In this document: piece by piece, positions 45,171 through 54,523 of the stretch
How the letters are laid out: each line of letters starts with the position of its first letter
How positions within the stretch are numbered: the stretch's first letter is position 1
Source of the DNA: Peristeroidobacter agariperforans
GTDB taxonomy: Bacteria; Pseudomonadota; Gammaproteobacteria; Steroidobacterales; Steroidobacteraceae
Length of the DNA stretch: 64,000 nt
Assembly: GCF_004138335.1 (NCBI RefSeq)
Contig: NZ_RYFW01000002.1
Span: 539,501-603,500 of the forward strand
Reading direction: 5' to 3'
Notes under the pieces: generated by a model
Told to the model about the DNA's origin: nothing
What the model saw: only the letters and a program-made list of their open reading frames with translations
Database searches by the model: none
Translations under genes and position numbers: made by a program

Positions 45171-46179
45171 GGAAAAGGCAGAGAGCAAGCGGAATGGCAC
45201 CGAGCGTGCAGCCATCCTGTTGCTGTCGCTCGGCGAGGCCGAAGCGACGGAAATCATGAAGCACATGGGCGCCAAGGACGTGCAACGTATCGGCGCCGCC
45301 ATGACTCAGCTGCAGAACATCTCGCGCGCCGAAGTTCAGAACGTGCTCTCCGAGTTCACCAGCGAGCTCGAGGAGAAAACCGCACTGGGCATTGGCGTCG
45401 ACGATTATCTGCGCAAGGTGCTGATCGGTGCGCTCGGCGAGGACAAAGCCGGCGGCGTGATCGATCGCATTCTGTTCGGCCGCTCCAGCAAGGGTTTGGA
45501 AGCGCTCAAGTGGATGGACGCGCGCGCCGTTGCCGAGCTGATCCGTCAGGAACATCCGCAGATCATTTCCATCGTGCTCGCGTATCTCGACGCCGATCAG
45601 TCGGCGGAGATCCTGTCGCAGTTCCCGGATTGGCTGCGCGCCGACGTGATCATGCGCATCGCGACGCTGGATGGCATTCAGCCCACCGCGCTGCACGAGC
45701 TCGACGAAGTGATCGAGAAGCAGTTCGCCGGCAAGACCGGCGCGCTCAAGACCTCCATCATCGGCGGCATCAAAACCGCGGCGCAGATCATGAACTTCCT
45801 GGATTCGAGCCAGGAGAGCGTGCTGATCGAGAACATCCGCAAGGTGGACGACACGCTCGGCGGCAAGATCCAGGATCTGATGTTCGTGTTCGGCGACCTG
45901 GTCGAAATCGACGATCGCGGCATGCAGGAAGTGCTGCGCGCCGTGCCGGGCGAGAAGCTGCTGCTCGCCATGAAAGGCGCGGACGACGAGCTCAAGGCGA
46001 AGATCTTCAAGAACATGTCGCAGCGTGCGGCTGAAATGCTCAAGGACGATCTCGAGTCGCGCGGTCCGGTGCGCCTGTCCGAAGTGGAAGCCGCGCAGAA
46101 AGAGATCCTGCTGCAGGTTCGCAAGATGGCCGAGGCTGGCACCATCCAGCTCGGCGGCAAGGGTGAAGAGTTCGTATGA
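45163..46179 (+). CDS. fliG: FliG, motor switch protein
   Basis: The 338-residue protein shows ERAAILLLSLGEAEATEIMK, the middle-domain EHPQIISIVLAYLD, and the C-terminal torque helix region VLRAVPGEKLLLAMKGADDE with SQRAAEMLKDDLESRGPVRL. FliG transmits torque from the stator and joins FliF to FliM/FliN. The start overlaps fliF and the stop overlaps fliH by four bases. Confidence 0.97.
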   Translation: MSKEKAESKRNGTERAAILLLSLGEAEATEIMKHMGAKDVQRIGAAMTQLQNISRAEVQNVLSEFTSELEEKTALGIGVDDYLRKVLIGALGEDKAGGVIDRILFGRSSKGLEALKWMDARAVAELIRQEHPQIISIVLAYLDADQSAEILSQFPDWLRADVIMRIATLDGIQPTALHELDEVIEKQFAGKTGALKTSIIGGIKTAAQIMNFLDSSQESVLIENIRKVDDTLGGKIQDLMFVFGDLVEIDDRGMQEVLRAVPGEKLLLAMKGADDELKAKIFKNMSQRAAEMLKDDLESRGPVRLSEVEAAQKEILLQVRKMAEAGTIQLGGKGEEFV

Positions 46180-46889
46180 CGAATCCGTCGCGCTACGAAT
46201 TGCCGAGCATCAGCAGCATGCAGGCGGCCGTGCAGGGGCGTCGCCCCGGCAAGACCGTGCAGGAGCTGGAAGATCTCGAGCAGCGTACGTACGAAGAAGC
46301 GTTTGCCAAGGGCCAAGCGGAAGGTCGTGCCCAGGGCCTGGCTGCGGCCGAGCGCGAGATGCGTCCGCAAATCGAACAGCTGCAGGCGCGCGTGCAGCGG
46401 CTCGACACCATCATCAACTCATTGGCGCGTCCGCTCGATGAGCTCGATCCGGAAGTCGAGGATCAGCTGTTGCAGCTCGCGCTGACGATCGGCCGTCATC
46501 TGGTGCGTCGTGAGTTGCGCATCGATCCGAGTCAGGTGATCGCGATCATTCGAGAGACCGTGGCGCTATTGCCTGCGTCAGCGCGCGATGTACGCGTTCA
46601 TTTGCATCCCGAAGACGCCGCTGTCGTTCGTGAAAAACTCGCTGCCCCAGTTGGCGAGCGCGCCTGGACGATCGCCGAGGATCCCGTCATGGGACGAGGC
46701 GGGTGTCGCGTGACCACGGAGACTGCGCACATCGACGCACGTTTGGATACGCGCATTGGCAGCGTCATCAGCGCGCTGTTGGGCGATGAGCGCGTAACGG
46801 CGATTCGCGGTGGCGAAGAACAACCCGCTGAAGCTGGCACGTCGGCGGACATGTTCGATGGCAACGGCTCGGGCACGGGTGCGGCATGA
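46176..46889 (+). CDS. fliH: FliH, export ATPase regulator
   Basis: The 237-residue protein has an N-terminal helix rich in Glu/Ala ([20 protein letters not shown]) with FliH-type GxxxG-like spacing, then the conserved HrpE/YscL-like domain ([36 protein letters not shown] and [19 protein letters not shown]). FliH binds and restrains the ATPase FliI. The stop overlaps fliI by four bases. Confidence 0.94.
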   Translation: MTNPSRYELPSISSMQAAVQGRRPGKTVQELEDLEQRTYEEAFAKGQAEGRAQGLAAAEREMRPQIEQLQARVQRLDTIINSLARPLDELDPEVEDQLLQLALTIGRHLVRRELRIDPSQVIAIIRETVALLPASARDVRVHLHPEDAAVVREKLAAPVGERAWTIAEDPVMGRGGCRVTTETAHIDARLDTRIGSVISALLGDERVTAIRGGEEQPAEAGTSADMFDGNGSGTGAA

Positions 46890-48283
46890 GCAATCCGGCC
46901 TCCACTGGGATTGCTTTCGGCGCGCTTCCGGGATCGCAGGGCTTGCAACTCAAGCGCGGCGCGAACTGGGCCAAGCAGCTCCAGCGTGCATCTAGGCTCG
47001 TCGATCGATTGGAGCCGCCGCCGGTTGAGGGCGTGCTCACACGCATGATCGGTCTTACGCTCGAAGCCGCTGGCTGCCAGGCTGCGATCGGCGATCGTTG
47101 CGACGTGTTGGGAACGAACGGTCACAGCGTCGAAGCCGAGGTTGTCGGCTTCTCGGGCGATCGTTTGTATCTCATGCCCACCGGCGACATTCATGGTCTC
47201 AAGCCGAATGCACGTGTTGTCCCTCGCACCGGCGCGGGCACGGCGATTGTCGGTCCGCAGCTCATGGGTCGCATCATCGACGGCGCAGGCAATGCGCTCG
47301 ATGGCCTCGGGCCGCTGAACTGCGAAGATCGTATTCGCATGGTCGGTGCGCCGATCAATCCGCTGATGCGCAAGCCGATCGAGGAACCGCTCGATGTCGG
47401 CGTGCGCGCCATCAACACGTTGCTCACAGTGGGTCGGGGGCAGCGTATCGGTTTGTTTGCAGGCTCCGGCGTCGGTAAAAGCGTGCTACTCGGCATGATG
47501 GCTCGCTACACGACCGCAGATGTGATCGTCGTCGGTCTGATCGGCGAGCGTGGTCGCGAAGTGAAGGAATTCGTCGAGCGCATTCTGGGCCCTGAAGGCC
47601 TGGCTCGCTCGATCGTCGTTGCCTCGCCGGCGGACAATACGCCGCTGATGCGCTTGCACGGCGCGTGGCGCGCGACTGCCATCGCCGAATACTTCCGCGA
47701 TCAAGGCAAGAACGTGCTGCTGATCATGGACTCGCTGACTCGTTTCGCCCAGGCGCAACGTGAGATCGGTCTCGCCATCGGTGAAGCTCCGGCGACCAAA
47801 GGTTATCCACCGTCGGTGTTCGCCAAGCTGCCGCAGCTCGTCGAGCGCGCAGGCAATGGCGACAGCGGCTCGGGTTCGATCACGGCGTTCTACACAGTGT
47901 TGAGCGAAGGTGACGATCAGCAGGACCCCATTGCTGACTCGGCACGCGCGATTCTCGACGGTCACATCGTGCTGACGCGTCGTTACGCCGAAGCCGGTCA
48001 CTATCCCGCCATCGACATCGAAGCGTCCATCAGCCGCGTGATGCACGAGATCGTGCCGCACGAACACTCGACGATGGCGCGTCAGTTCAAGCAGGCGTTG
48101 TCGACGTTCCAGCAGAACCGGGACCTGATCGCGATCGGTGCATATAACAAGGGCAGCGATCCACGCATCGACGCCGCCATCGCCGCGTGGCCGGCCATGC
48201 AGAAGTTTCTGCAGCAGAACGTCCACGAGTCGGTCGACTACCGCACCAGCCTGGCGCAGTTGCAGGCGCTGGTGGGCGGTTGA
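46886..48283 (+). CDS. fliI: FliI, flagellar export ATPase
   Basis: The 465-residue F1-beta-like ATPase has Walker [37 protein letters not shown], Walker [21 protein letters not shown] and the family block [19 protein letters not shown]. It energises type III export of flagellar parts together with FliH and FliJ. Confidence 0.97.
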   Translation: MSNPASTGIAFGALPGSQGLQLKRGANWAKQLQRASRLVDRLEPPPVEGVLTRMIGLTLEAAGCQAAIGDRCDVLGTNGHSVEAEVVGFSGDRLYLMPTGDIHGLKPNARVVPRTGAGTAIVGPQLMGRIIDGAGNALDGLGPLNCEDRIRMVGAPINPLMRKPIEEPLDVGVRAINTLLTVGRGQRIGLFAGSGVGKSVLLGMMARYTTADVIVVGLIGERGREVKEFVERILGPEGLARSIVVASPADNTPLMRLHGAWRATAIAEYFRDQGKNVLLIMDSLTRFAQAQREIGLAIGEAPATKGYPPSVFAKLPQLVERAGNGDSGSGSITAFYTVLSEGDDQQDPIADSARAILDGHIVLTRRYAEAGHYPAIDIEASISRVMHEIVPHEHSTMARQFKQALSTFQQNRDLIAIGAYNKGSDPRIDAAIAAWPAMQKFLQQNVHESVDYRTSLAQLQALVGG

Positions 48284-48288
48284 TCCAG

Positions 48289-48726
48289 ATGAAGCGAGCG
48301 AAACGACTCGAGCCCGTTCAGCACATCGTCGACGAGGCGCAGAAGCGTCTCGCGATGAGCGTTGCTGCGTTCGAAAAGCGCCTGCTGGACGGCGAGAAGA
48401 AGCTCGAAGAGCTGGTCCGCTACAAGGCCGAGTACGAGCACGGCTTTCAACAGCGCGCTGCAGGCGGCATCGGCGTGATGGAAATGCGGGACTATCAAGC
48501 CTTTCTCGCAAGATTGGCTGAGGCCATCAAGCAGCAGCAGACGCTTGTGAACCGCGCCCGTGCCGAGCATGAAGCCGAGCGCGTAAAGTGGCAGGAAGCC
48601 TTGAAACGTTCAAAAGCGCTGGGCCATGTGGTCGAGCGCTGGCAGGCCGAAGAGCGCCATGTGACCGAACGACGCGAGCAGCGCGAAAGCGATGAGCGCG
48701 CCCAGCGAAAGATTCCCAGACCCTGA
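48289..48726 (+). CDS. fliJ: FliJ, export ATPase stalk
   Basis: The 145-residue protein starts MKRAKRLEPVQHIVDE; a longer frame that begins inside fliI is rejected. It is an almost continuous charged coiled coil (residues 5-135) with KLEELVRYKAEYEHGF, typical of FliJ, the gamma-like stalk in the FliI hexamer. It starts five bases after fliI. Confidence 0.93.
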   Translation: MKRAKRLEPVQHIVDEAQKRLAMSVAAFEKRLLDGEKKLEELVRYKAEYEHGFQQRAAGGIGVMEMRDYQAFLARLAEAIKQQQTLVNRARAEHEAERVKWQEALKRSKALGHVVERWQAEERHVTERREQRESDERAQRKIPRP

Positions 48727-48728
48727 TC

Positions 48729-49652
48729 ATGACGCCCACTGTTCCTTCCGCAGGTACTCCCATGTCAGTCGCCAGCACTGCCACGCCCGGCGCCGCTGCT
48801 CCAGCCACTTCGTCGTCGACTGCGCCGTCCGGCGTGTCGGTGGATTTCATGTCGATGCTCGGTCAGCTTGCCGGCGCGGTCGCGCCGACACCCGCTTCGA
48901 CGGCCATGCAAACGGCTCCGGCCCTGCCCGCAACTGAAGACACCGAAGAGCTGGACGGCGATGCCGAGTCCGCCGACATGCTCGGCATGATGCCGATGTC
49001 GTTGCCTGTGATGCCGACGGAAGTTAAGGCTGATGGCAATGCGCAGGCGGCGACGCTGCTTGGTGTAGCTGCAGCGGGCATGACAAAGGGTAAAGATGCG
49101 GTCGCTCCGGAAGCGCAGTTGCTCAGCGACTTGATTCAGCCGGAACAGGCTTCGGCGCAGGGAAAGTTCGAGATTCCGCAACTGCCGGAGAACGACAGCG
49201 TGTCGCCGTTGCGCCAGGCCGAATCGGCACACGCTCGCCCCGTCAATGTTCCTGTCGGCAGTTCGCAGTGGGCTGACGAAATCGGCTCGCGGATGACCAT
49301 GATGGTGGAGCAGGGCAAGCACACGGCGTCGCTGCGTTTGTCGCCCGAACATCTCGGCCCGCTCGAAGTTCGCATCACCATGAATGGCGACCAGGCGTCG
49401 GTGCAGTTCGGCGCCGCGCACGTCGATACCCGCAACGCCATCGAAAACGCGCTGCCACGCTTGCGTGAAATGTTCGCGTCGCAAGGTTTGTCGCTGGCCG
49501 ATGCCAACGTGTCTCGCGAGCCGCCCCGTCAGCAGCAGAATCCGACGCCGCAATCTTCTTCTTCTTCTTCGTCCGGCTTCGGCAGCGAGGACGGTTCGAC
49601 TGCGGTGGCAGCCGCTCAGGTTCGTCTGGGACTGCTCGACGCGTACGCCTAG
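48729..49652 (+). CDS. fliK: FliK, hook-length control protein
   Basis: The 307-residue protein has a Pro/Ala/Thr-rich N-terminal ruler region and the C-terminal Flg_hook domain: LRLSPEHLGPLEVRITMNGD, AHVDTRNAIENALPRLREMF and LSLADANVS. A Gln/Ser-rich tail includes a run of Ser codons near 49555-49572. It is short for FliK (often 350-450 residues). It measures the hook and switches export to filament proteins. It ends two bases from the convergent XRE-type gene and closes the first flagellar block. Confidence 0.93.
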   Translation: MTPTVPSAGTPMSVASTATPGAAAPATSSSTAPSGVSVDFMSMLGQLAGAVAPTPASTAMQTAPALPATEDTEELDGDAESADMLGMMPMSLPVMPTEVKADGNAQAATLLGVAAAGMTKGKDAVAPEAQLLSDLIQPEQASAQGKFEIPQLPENDSVSPLRQAESAHARPVNVPVGSSQWADEIGSRMTMMVEQGKHTASLRLSPEHLGPLEVRITMNGDQASVQFGAAHVDTRNAIENALPRLREMFASQGLSLADANVSREPPRQQQNPTPQSSSSSSSGFGSEDGSTAVAAAQVRLGLLDAYA

Positions 49653-49653
49653 C

Positions 49654-50394
49654 TCATCCTTTCTTTCGCAGCCCGTCGTACATAGAAAATACCCACGGTC
49701 GCAAGGCAAGCAGTAATCCCATACTGCGCTTGTCCTTATCGGGCAACCCGGCATCGAGCGCGGCGAGCTCAGCGAAATCTCGCGCGAGCATCTCGGCCTT
49801 GCGCGTCAGGATCTTTGCCGACGCTTCGGACAACTCGGCCGAGGCAAAACTGATCGACTCGTGGCGGCCGGTGAAATCGGCCTGCAGGAATTCTGTCTTC
49901 ACCTGTTGCTCATATAGCCGTCGCACCGGCCCGTTGCTGCGCCAGGAGATCACATTCGAAGTGCGCAGCCGGACTTTCAGCTTGGGCTGCAGCTCGATCA
50001 GCTTCGCTGCGTCGAGCTTGACCAGCAGACGACGCAGTTCGCGCTCCGGCAGGTCGAGCTCGCTCGCGATCGCCGGCGGCTCGTGTCCATTGAGCAGCAG
50101 ATGAAAGCAGGCGAGCAGGCGTGAATCGGAGGCTAGCGTTTCTTCCTGCTCGATCGTGAGCTGTTGTCCGCCGGCAGTGGTTTGTTGAGCCGCCATTCTG
50201 GCGACTTCCACGATGCTCAGTCCCAACGCCGTGCAGATCTGCTCGAGCCGCGCGAGCGAGAAGGTCTCCTCGGCGAAAATGCGTTTGATCGAGGCTTCGC
50301 TCAGGCCGACGGTTGCCGCCAGGTCTCGATAGGTCGTGCCTCGCGCCTTCAGGCTGCGCTTCAACACGGCAACGATCTGCGCGCACTCGCTCAT
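49654..50394 (-). CDS. XRE-type helix-turn-helix regulator
   Basis: The 246-residue protein has an XRE HTH at residues 8-62 (TTYRDLAATVGLSEASIKRI, RLEQICTALGLSIVEVARMA) and a long helical C-terminal region (about 80-240) with ELDLPERELRRLLVKLDAAK, which may be a second, winged helix. The end is basic (YDGLRKKG). The target is unknown; the nearest divergent gene is the FAD oxidoreductase operon, 131 bases away, which it could regulate. Confidence 0.8.
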   Translation of the reverse strand: MSECAQIVAVLKRSLKARGTTYRDLAATVGLSEASIKRIFAEETFSLARLEQICTALGLSIVEVARMAAQQTTAGGQQLTIEQEETLASDSRLLACFHLLLNGHEPPAIASELDLPERELRRLLVKLDAAKLIELQPKLKVRLRTSNVISWRSNGPVRRLYEQQVKTEFLQADFTGRHESISFASAELSEASAKILTRKAEMLARDFAELAALDAGLPDKDKRSMGLLLALRPWVFSMYDGLRKKG

Positions 50395-50525
50395 TGGATG
50401 CGGTCCCAGTCTGGTCGGATGAGTCCCAGAGTATTGGATTTCGCAACTTCTGCAAGGCCGGTTGCGAATTCTGGGGAGGGGCCGGCAGGCTCGCCTGACC
50501 GACCTACGGCAATGAAGGAACGATT

Positions 50526-51962
50526 ATGAGCGCGCTGGCAACGTTCGAGTCCAGGGAAGAACACCGCGAGGTTTGCAACGACAAGCACTCCCACCTCAAT
50601 TCGACGAGGGTGCTTGGGCGAATTGCACCGAGGTCGGTCGATGATGTGGTGCATGCGGTGCGGCGGACCGAGCTGCGTGGTCAGAGCCTGAGCGTCGCCG
50701 GATCGTGTCATGCGATGGGTGGCCAGCAGTTTGCGACCGATGCATGGCTGCTGGATATGCGCTCGATGGACAAGGTGCTCGGCTTCGATCGCGAGCGAGG
50801 AATCATTCACGCGCAGGCTGGGATCACCTGGCCGGACTTGATACGACACTACGTGATTGCGCAGCGTGATGGAGCGAGCGCGTGGGGCATCCGCCAGAAA
50901 CAAACTGGCGCGGATCGTTTGACGCTGGGCGGCGCCGTGGCGGCCAACATTCACGGGCGAGGGCTGGCTTACTCGCCATTCGTCAAGGACATCGAAGCTG
51001 TCGAAGTGGTGTTGGCCGACGGCTCGGTCGTCGAGTGCAGTCGTGCCCGAAACCATGATCTGTTTCGGCTGGTGGTCGGTGGCTATGGGCTTTTCGGAGT
51101 CGTCACGTCAGTGAAGCTGCGCCTGGCGCCGCGGCAGAAAGTGGAGCGCGTCGTGGAGCTCGCGCGGGTGGAACAAATCATCGAGCGCTTTCAGGAGCGG
51201 ATCGATAGCGGCTATCTTTACGGCGACTTCCAGTTCTCGAGTGCACCGGAGGATCGCGGGTTCCTGTCTCGCGGCGTCTTCTCCTGCTATCGGCCGGTGG
51301 CTGCCGACACGCCGATTCCGTCCGGTCAGATTCGCTTGTCGCCGGCGGACTGGCGTCGCCTGCTGTATCTCGCCCATCGCAACAAGCTGCAGGCGTTCAA
51401 CGAGTTTGCGGACTTCTATCTGCAATCTTCCGGGCAGATCTACTGGAGCGACACGCATCAGTTGAGCGTGTACCTGGACGACTATCACGGCAAGCTCGAC
51501 GAGGCGCTGCAGCCGCAGGTCGCCGGATCGGAAATGATCACGGAGCTGTATGTGCCTCGCGGGCGGCTGGCTGCCTTCATGCAGGATGTGCGCAAGGATT
51601 TCCTCCGACATCGGGTCGACTTCATCTACGGCACGGTGCGACTGATCGAGCCGGACACAGAAACGTTCATGGCCTGGGCTCGCGAGCGCTTCGCGTGCGT
51701 CATTTTCAACCTCCATGTGGATCACGATGCTCGTGGCCTGGCCACTTCGGCCGACGCCTTTCGCCGATTGATCGATATCGCCATCAATCACGGCGGCAGC
51801 TACTTCCTCACCTATCATCGGCACGCCTCGGTCGCCCAGCTTCGTAGCTGCTATCCGATGTTCGAACAATTCCTGGCGTCCAAGAGAAGTCTGGATCCGC
51901 AGGAAGTATTTCAAAGCGATTGGTATCGGCACTACCGCGACGAGCTCGCAAGGACGCCATGA
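50526..51962 (+). CDS. FAD-linked oxidoreductase (FAD_binding_4 type)
   Basis: The 478-residue protein has a PCMH-type FAD domain: LSVAGSCHAMGGQQF, IIHAQAGITWPDLIRHY, LTLGGAVAANIHGRGLAYSP and GGYGLFGVVTSVKLRL. The C-terminal part (about 240-470) resembles the aldonolactone-oxidase or GlcD-like cap, with FHRHASVAQ-like YHRHASVAQLRSCYPMFEQF. It oxidises an alcohol or lactone; the substrate is unknown. It overlaps the next gene by four bases, so three genes form a tight operon. Confidence 0.88.
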   Translation: MSALATFESREEHREVCNDKHSHLNSTRVLGRIAPRSVDDVVHAVRRTELRGQSLSVAGSCHAMGGQQFATDAWLLDMRSMDKVLGFDRERGIIHAQAGITWPDLIRHYVIAQRDGASAWGIRQKQTGADRLTLGGAVAANIHGRGLAYSPFVKDIEAVEVVLADGSVVECSRARNHDLFRLVVGGYGLFGVVTSVKLRLAPRQKVERVVELARVEQIIERFQERIDSGYLYGDFQFSSAPEDRGFLSRGVFSCYRPVAADTPIPSGQIRLSPADWRRLLYLAHRNKLQAFNEFADFYLQSSGQIYWSDTHQLSVYLDDYHGKLDEALQPQVAGSEMITELYVPRGRLAAFMQDVRKDFLRHRVDFIYGTVRLIEPDTETFMAWARERFACVIFNLHVDHDARGLATSADAFRRLIDIAINHGGSYFLTYHRHASVAQLRSCYPMFEQFLASKRSLDPQEVFQSDWYRHYRDELARTP

Positions 51963-52435
51963 ACAGCCTGCACGCGTTGGAATCGAATCGTGGCCGAGTA
52001 ATAGTGCTGTGGGCCTGTACGTTCCTGTTCTGGTTGCGCGTCGTGGGGCAACTGGAAGTGCTGCTCGCCGCTCCGTCCTGGTTGCCACCGATGAGCGACT
52101 GGTATTCAGGGCTGATTCCGTATCCGCTACTGGTCCCAGTGCAGATCGCGATCTTGATGCTCATGTCCGCCTTGGCGATGCGCGAGATGCAGGCGGGGCG
52201 TCGCGCGTCGAGCGATTCCAGCCACGGGATGCCGTGGGTGCGTAGGTTTGCTGTCGCTTACTTTGTCGTGATGGTATTGCGACTGGTGTTTCAGTTCGCG
52301 CGAGGCGCGGACAACCTGACCGATGCCGGAGGCATTCCGGTTGCGTTCCACTGGGTGCTGGCGCTATTCCTGCTGGTGCTCGCCAGACCGTCGTCGGTTA
52401 GCATGGATGTCCGTGCCAAGGGGGAGCCCGCGTGA
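51959..52435 (+). CDS. Hypothetical membrane protein (158 aa) of the FAD-oxidase operon
   Basis: The 158-residue protein starts at an ATG overlapping the upstream stop. Four hydrophobic segments are visible: about 15-35, 55-80 (PLLVPVQIAILMLMSALAM), 97-115 (FAVAYFVVMVLRLVFQFA) and 124-145 (IPVAFHWVLALFLLVLA). It looks like a small multipass inner-membrane protein. No family is recognised. Translational coupling on both sides ties it to the oxidoreductase and the isomerase. Confidence 0.82.
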   Translation: MNSLHALESNRGRVIVLWACTFLFWLRVVGQLEVLLAAPSWLPPMSDWYSGLIPYPLLVPVQIAILMLMSALAMREMQAGRRASSDSSHGMPWVRRFAVAYFVVMVLRLVFQFARGADNLTDAGGIPVAFHWVLALFLLVLARPSSVSMDVRAKGEPA

Positions 52436-53019
52436 AGATCGAGTTCTGGTTCGAATTTGCCAGCACCTATTCCTATCCGGCGGCGATGCGCATCGGTGCG
52501 CTCGCGGCCAGCCGAGGTGTGCAAGTGGTATGGCGCCCGTTCCTGTTGGGACCGATTTTCAACCGGCAGGGTTGGAACGACTCACCGTTCAACATCTATC
52601 CGGCGAAGGGTCGATACATGTGGCGCGACATGGAACGAATCTGTGAGCGTCAGGATATTCCCTTGCGCAAACCGACGGTGTTCCCGCGCAATGGTTTGCT
52701 GCCGGCGCGGGTGGTGTGTTCGCATGCACAGCAAGCGTGGGTGCCGGACTTCGTTCGTGCCGTCTATCGGGCGAACTTTGTAGATGATGCGGACATCTCC
52801 AGTCCGGCCGTCGTGGAGCAATGCTTGACTGCGCTCGGTCAGGACGCCGCGGCGATTCTCGCGACGTCGCAAACGCCGACGGCCAAGGACACGCTCAAGG
52901 CTCAGACTGCGGAAGCGATGGAGCGAGGCATCTTTGGCGCGCCGTCGTTCGTCGTGGGAGACGAACTGTTCTGGGGCAATGACCGGCTCGAAGATGCCCT
53001 CGCGTGGGCGCAGCGGTGA
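52432..53019 (+). CDS. 2-hydroxychromene-2-carboxylate isomerase-like (DsbA/GST-kappa fold)
   Basis: The 195-residue protein starts at GTG behind GGGGAG and overlaps the upstream stop. It has MKIEFWFEFASTYSYPAAMR, VVWRPFLLGPIF, FPRNGLLPAR and the C-terminal MERGIFGAPSFVVGDELFWG then DRLEDALAWA. This is the pattern of the HCCA isomerase/DsbA-like family. The enzyme isomerises a glutathione-dependent aromatic intermediate in naphthalene degradation, but most relatives have unknown substrates and no aromatic pathway genes are nearby. Confidence 0.88.
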   Translation: MKIEFWFEFASTYSYPAAMRIGALAASRGVQVVWRPFLLGPIFNRQGWNDSPFNIYPAKGRYMWRDMERICERQDIPLRKPTVFPRNGLLPARVVCSHAQQAWVPDFVRAVYRANFVDDADISSPAVVEQCLTALGQDAAAILATSQTPTAKDTLKAQTAEAMERGIFGAPSFVVGDELFWGNDRLEDALAWAQR

Positions 53020-53063
53020 ACCGCATTTCGAGCGGCTTTTACCAGGGTCTTGCGCCGATTTAA

Positions 53064-53076
53064 ATTGTCAGACAAT
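53064..53076. promoter_or_regulatory. Operator-like palindrome ATTGTCAGACAAT upstream of the GH43 gene
   Basis: ATTGTC-A-GACAAT is a perfect 6-1-6 palindrome embedded in AT-rich DNA, about 53 bases before the start of the GH43 gene. It overlaps a TATAAA-like sequence. TTGTC-N-GACAA is typical of GntR-family (FadR-type) operators. No GntR gene is adjacent. Confidence 0.55.
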
Positions 53077-53128
53077 ATAAATCCCGTCGGCCGACACGGA
53101 TCAGTCACTCATCCAACGGGAGATTCCA

Positions 53129-54520
53129 ATGATGGAACTGCACGGCCGGATACCTTTACCCCGCCTTCTGGCGGTCATCCTGTTCTTCCTCAGCTCGTTA
53201 CTGCTGTTCAACCAATCGGCCCATGCGCAGGTCGCGCCGAGTCACGACCCCTCGCGCATGATCCGCAACGTCGACGGGCGCTATTGGATATTTACGACCG
53301 GCGACGGTGTCTGGGCGATGTCCTCGAGCAACGCGAACTTCACCGACTGGCGCGTCGAGAACCCGGTTTTTCCAGTGGGTACGTGGCCCAGCTGGATCAA
53401 CAATTACGTGTCGGGATTCAACGGCTTCTTCTGGGCGCCGGATGTCATCAACGTCAACGGTCAGTATCGGCTTTACTACTCCTGTGCAGGGCAGGGCGCG
53501 CCCGCCGCGATAGGACTGGCGACGGCGACGAATCTGGCCGGCCCGTGGACCGATCAGGGGCTGGTCGTTGCCGGCAACAACGCCATCGATCCGGCGCCGC
53601 TGGTCGACGGCAGCAATCATTGGCTGACGTGGGGTAACTGGCAGACCGGCATCGACCTGCTGCAGTTGAATCCGTCGAACGGCAAGGCGCTCAACTCCAG
53701 TCGCTGGGATCTCGTGCCCGGCCAGGTGGAAGCGCCGTACCTGCACAAGAACGGCAGTTATTACTACCTGTTCTTCCAGCGCGGCCTGTGTTGTAACGGC
53801 GTGAACAGCACGTACTACACAGTCGTCGGTCGCTCGACCAGCATCACCGGCCCGTATCTCGACAAGGCCGGCGCGAGCGTGCTGAACGGCGGCGGCAGCA
53901 TATTCCTTCCCAATCGCGATGGAAGATACATCGGGCCGGGGCACGTAGGCGTCGGCGAAGGCAAGCTCACTTATCACTTCTACGACGGCAACGATAACGG
54001 CGCGGCGAAGCTGAGAATCACCACGATGAGCTTCAGCAATGGCTGGCCGGTCGCTGCAGGCGTAAACCTGCCATCGCAGGGCGGAACGCTCGCCAATGGC
54101 ACGTATCGAATTCGCAATCGAGCCACTGGCAAATATCTGGACAACCTCGGCGCGACGGCCGATGGCGCCGACGTAGCGCAGTGGGCGTCCAGCAACAGCG
54201 CGAACCAGCGTTGGATACTCACGACTTCCGGTGGCTATTCGAAATTGCGAGCAGTGACCGGCGGCAAATATCTGGACAGCGTCGGTCGCACAGCCGATGG
54301 CTCAGCGGTCGGGCAGTGGGCCGACAGTCCCAGCTTCAATCAGCAGTGGACGCTCGTCGCCGTGGACTCCTACTACAAGATCGTCAACCGTTCCAACGGC
54401 AAGGCCATAGACACCGGCGGCCAGACGGGCGACGGCGCCGTCATGCAGTTCTGGTACGACAACATCAGTTTCAACCAGCAGTGGGCGTTCGAATACGTCA
54501 GCTCGGCGACGAGCCCGTAG
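53129..54520 (+). CDS. Secreted GH43-type arabinanase with ricin-type (CBM13) domain
   Basis: The 463-residue protein starts MMELHGRIPLP (a second ATG follows directly). A signal peptide ends near NQSAHAQVAPS. The five-bladed GH43-type propeller (about 36-320) has the catalytic base region SHDPSRMI, FFWAPDVINV, IDPAPLVDG and the catalytic acid in QVEAPYLHKNG. A ricin-type trefoil (about 328-460) has repeated NQRWIL, NQQWTL and NQQWAF turns and three similar YLDN/YLDS/AIDTGG blocks. It should cut arabinan side chains of plant pectin outside the cytoplasm. It is not near other sugar-degrading genes. Confidence 0.9.
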   Translation: MMELHGRIPLPRLLAVILFFLSSLLLFNQSAHAQVAPSHDPSRMIRNVDGRYWIFTTGDGVWAMSSSNANFTDWRVENPVFPVGTWPSWINNYVSGFNGFFWAPDVINVNGQYRLYYSCAGQGAPAAIGLATATNLAGPWTDQGLVVAGNNAIDPAPLVDGSNHWLTWGNWQTGIDLLQLNPSNGKALNSSRWDLVPGQVEAPYLHKNGSYYYLFFQRGLCCNGVNSTYYTVVGRSTSITGPYLDKAGASVLNGGGSIFLPNRDGRYIGPGHVGVGEGKLTYHFYDGNDNGAAKLRITTMSFSNGWPVAAGVNLPSQGGTLANGTYRIRNRATGKYLDNLGATADGADVAQWASSNSANQRWILTTSGGYSKLRAVTGGKYLDSVGRTADGSAVGQWADSPSFNQQWTLVAVDSYYKIVNRSNGKAIDTGGQTGDGAVMQFWYDNISFNQQWAFEYVSSATSP

Positions 54521-54523
54521 CGC

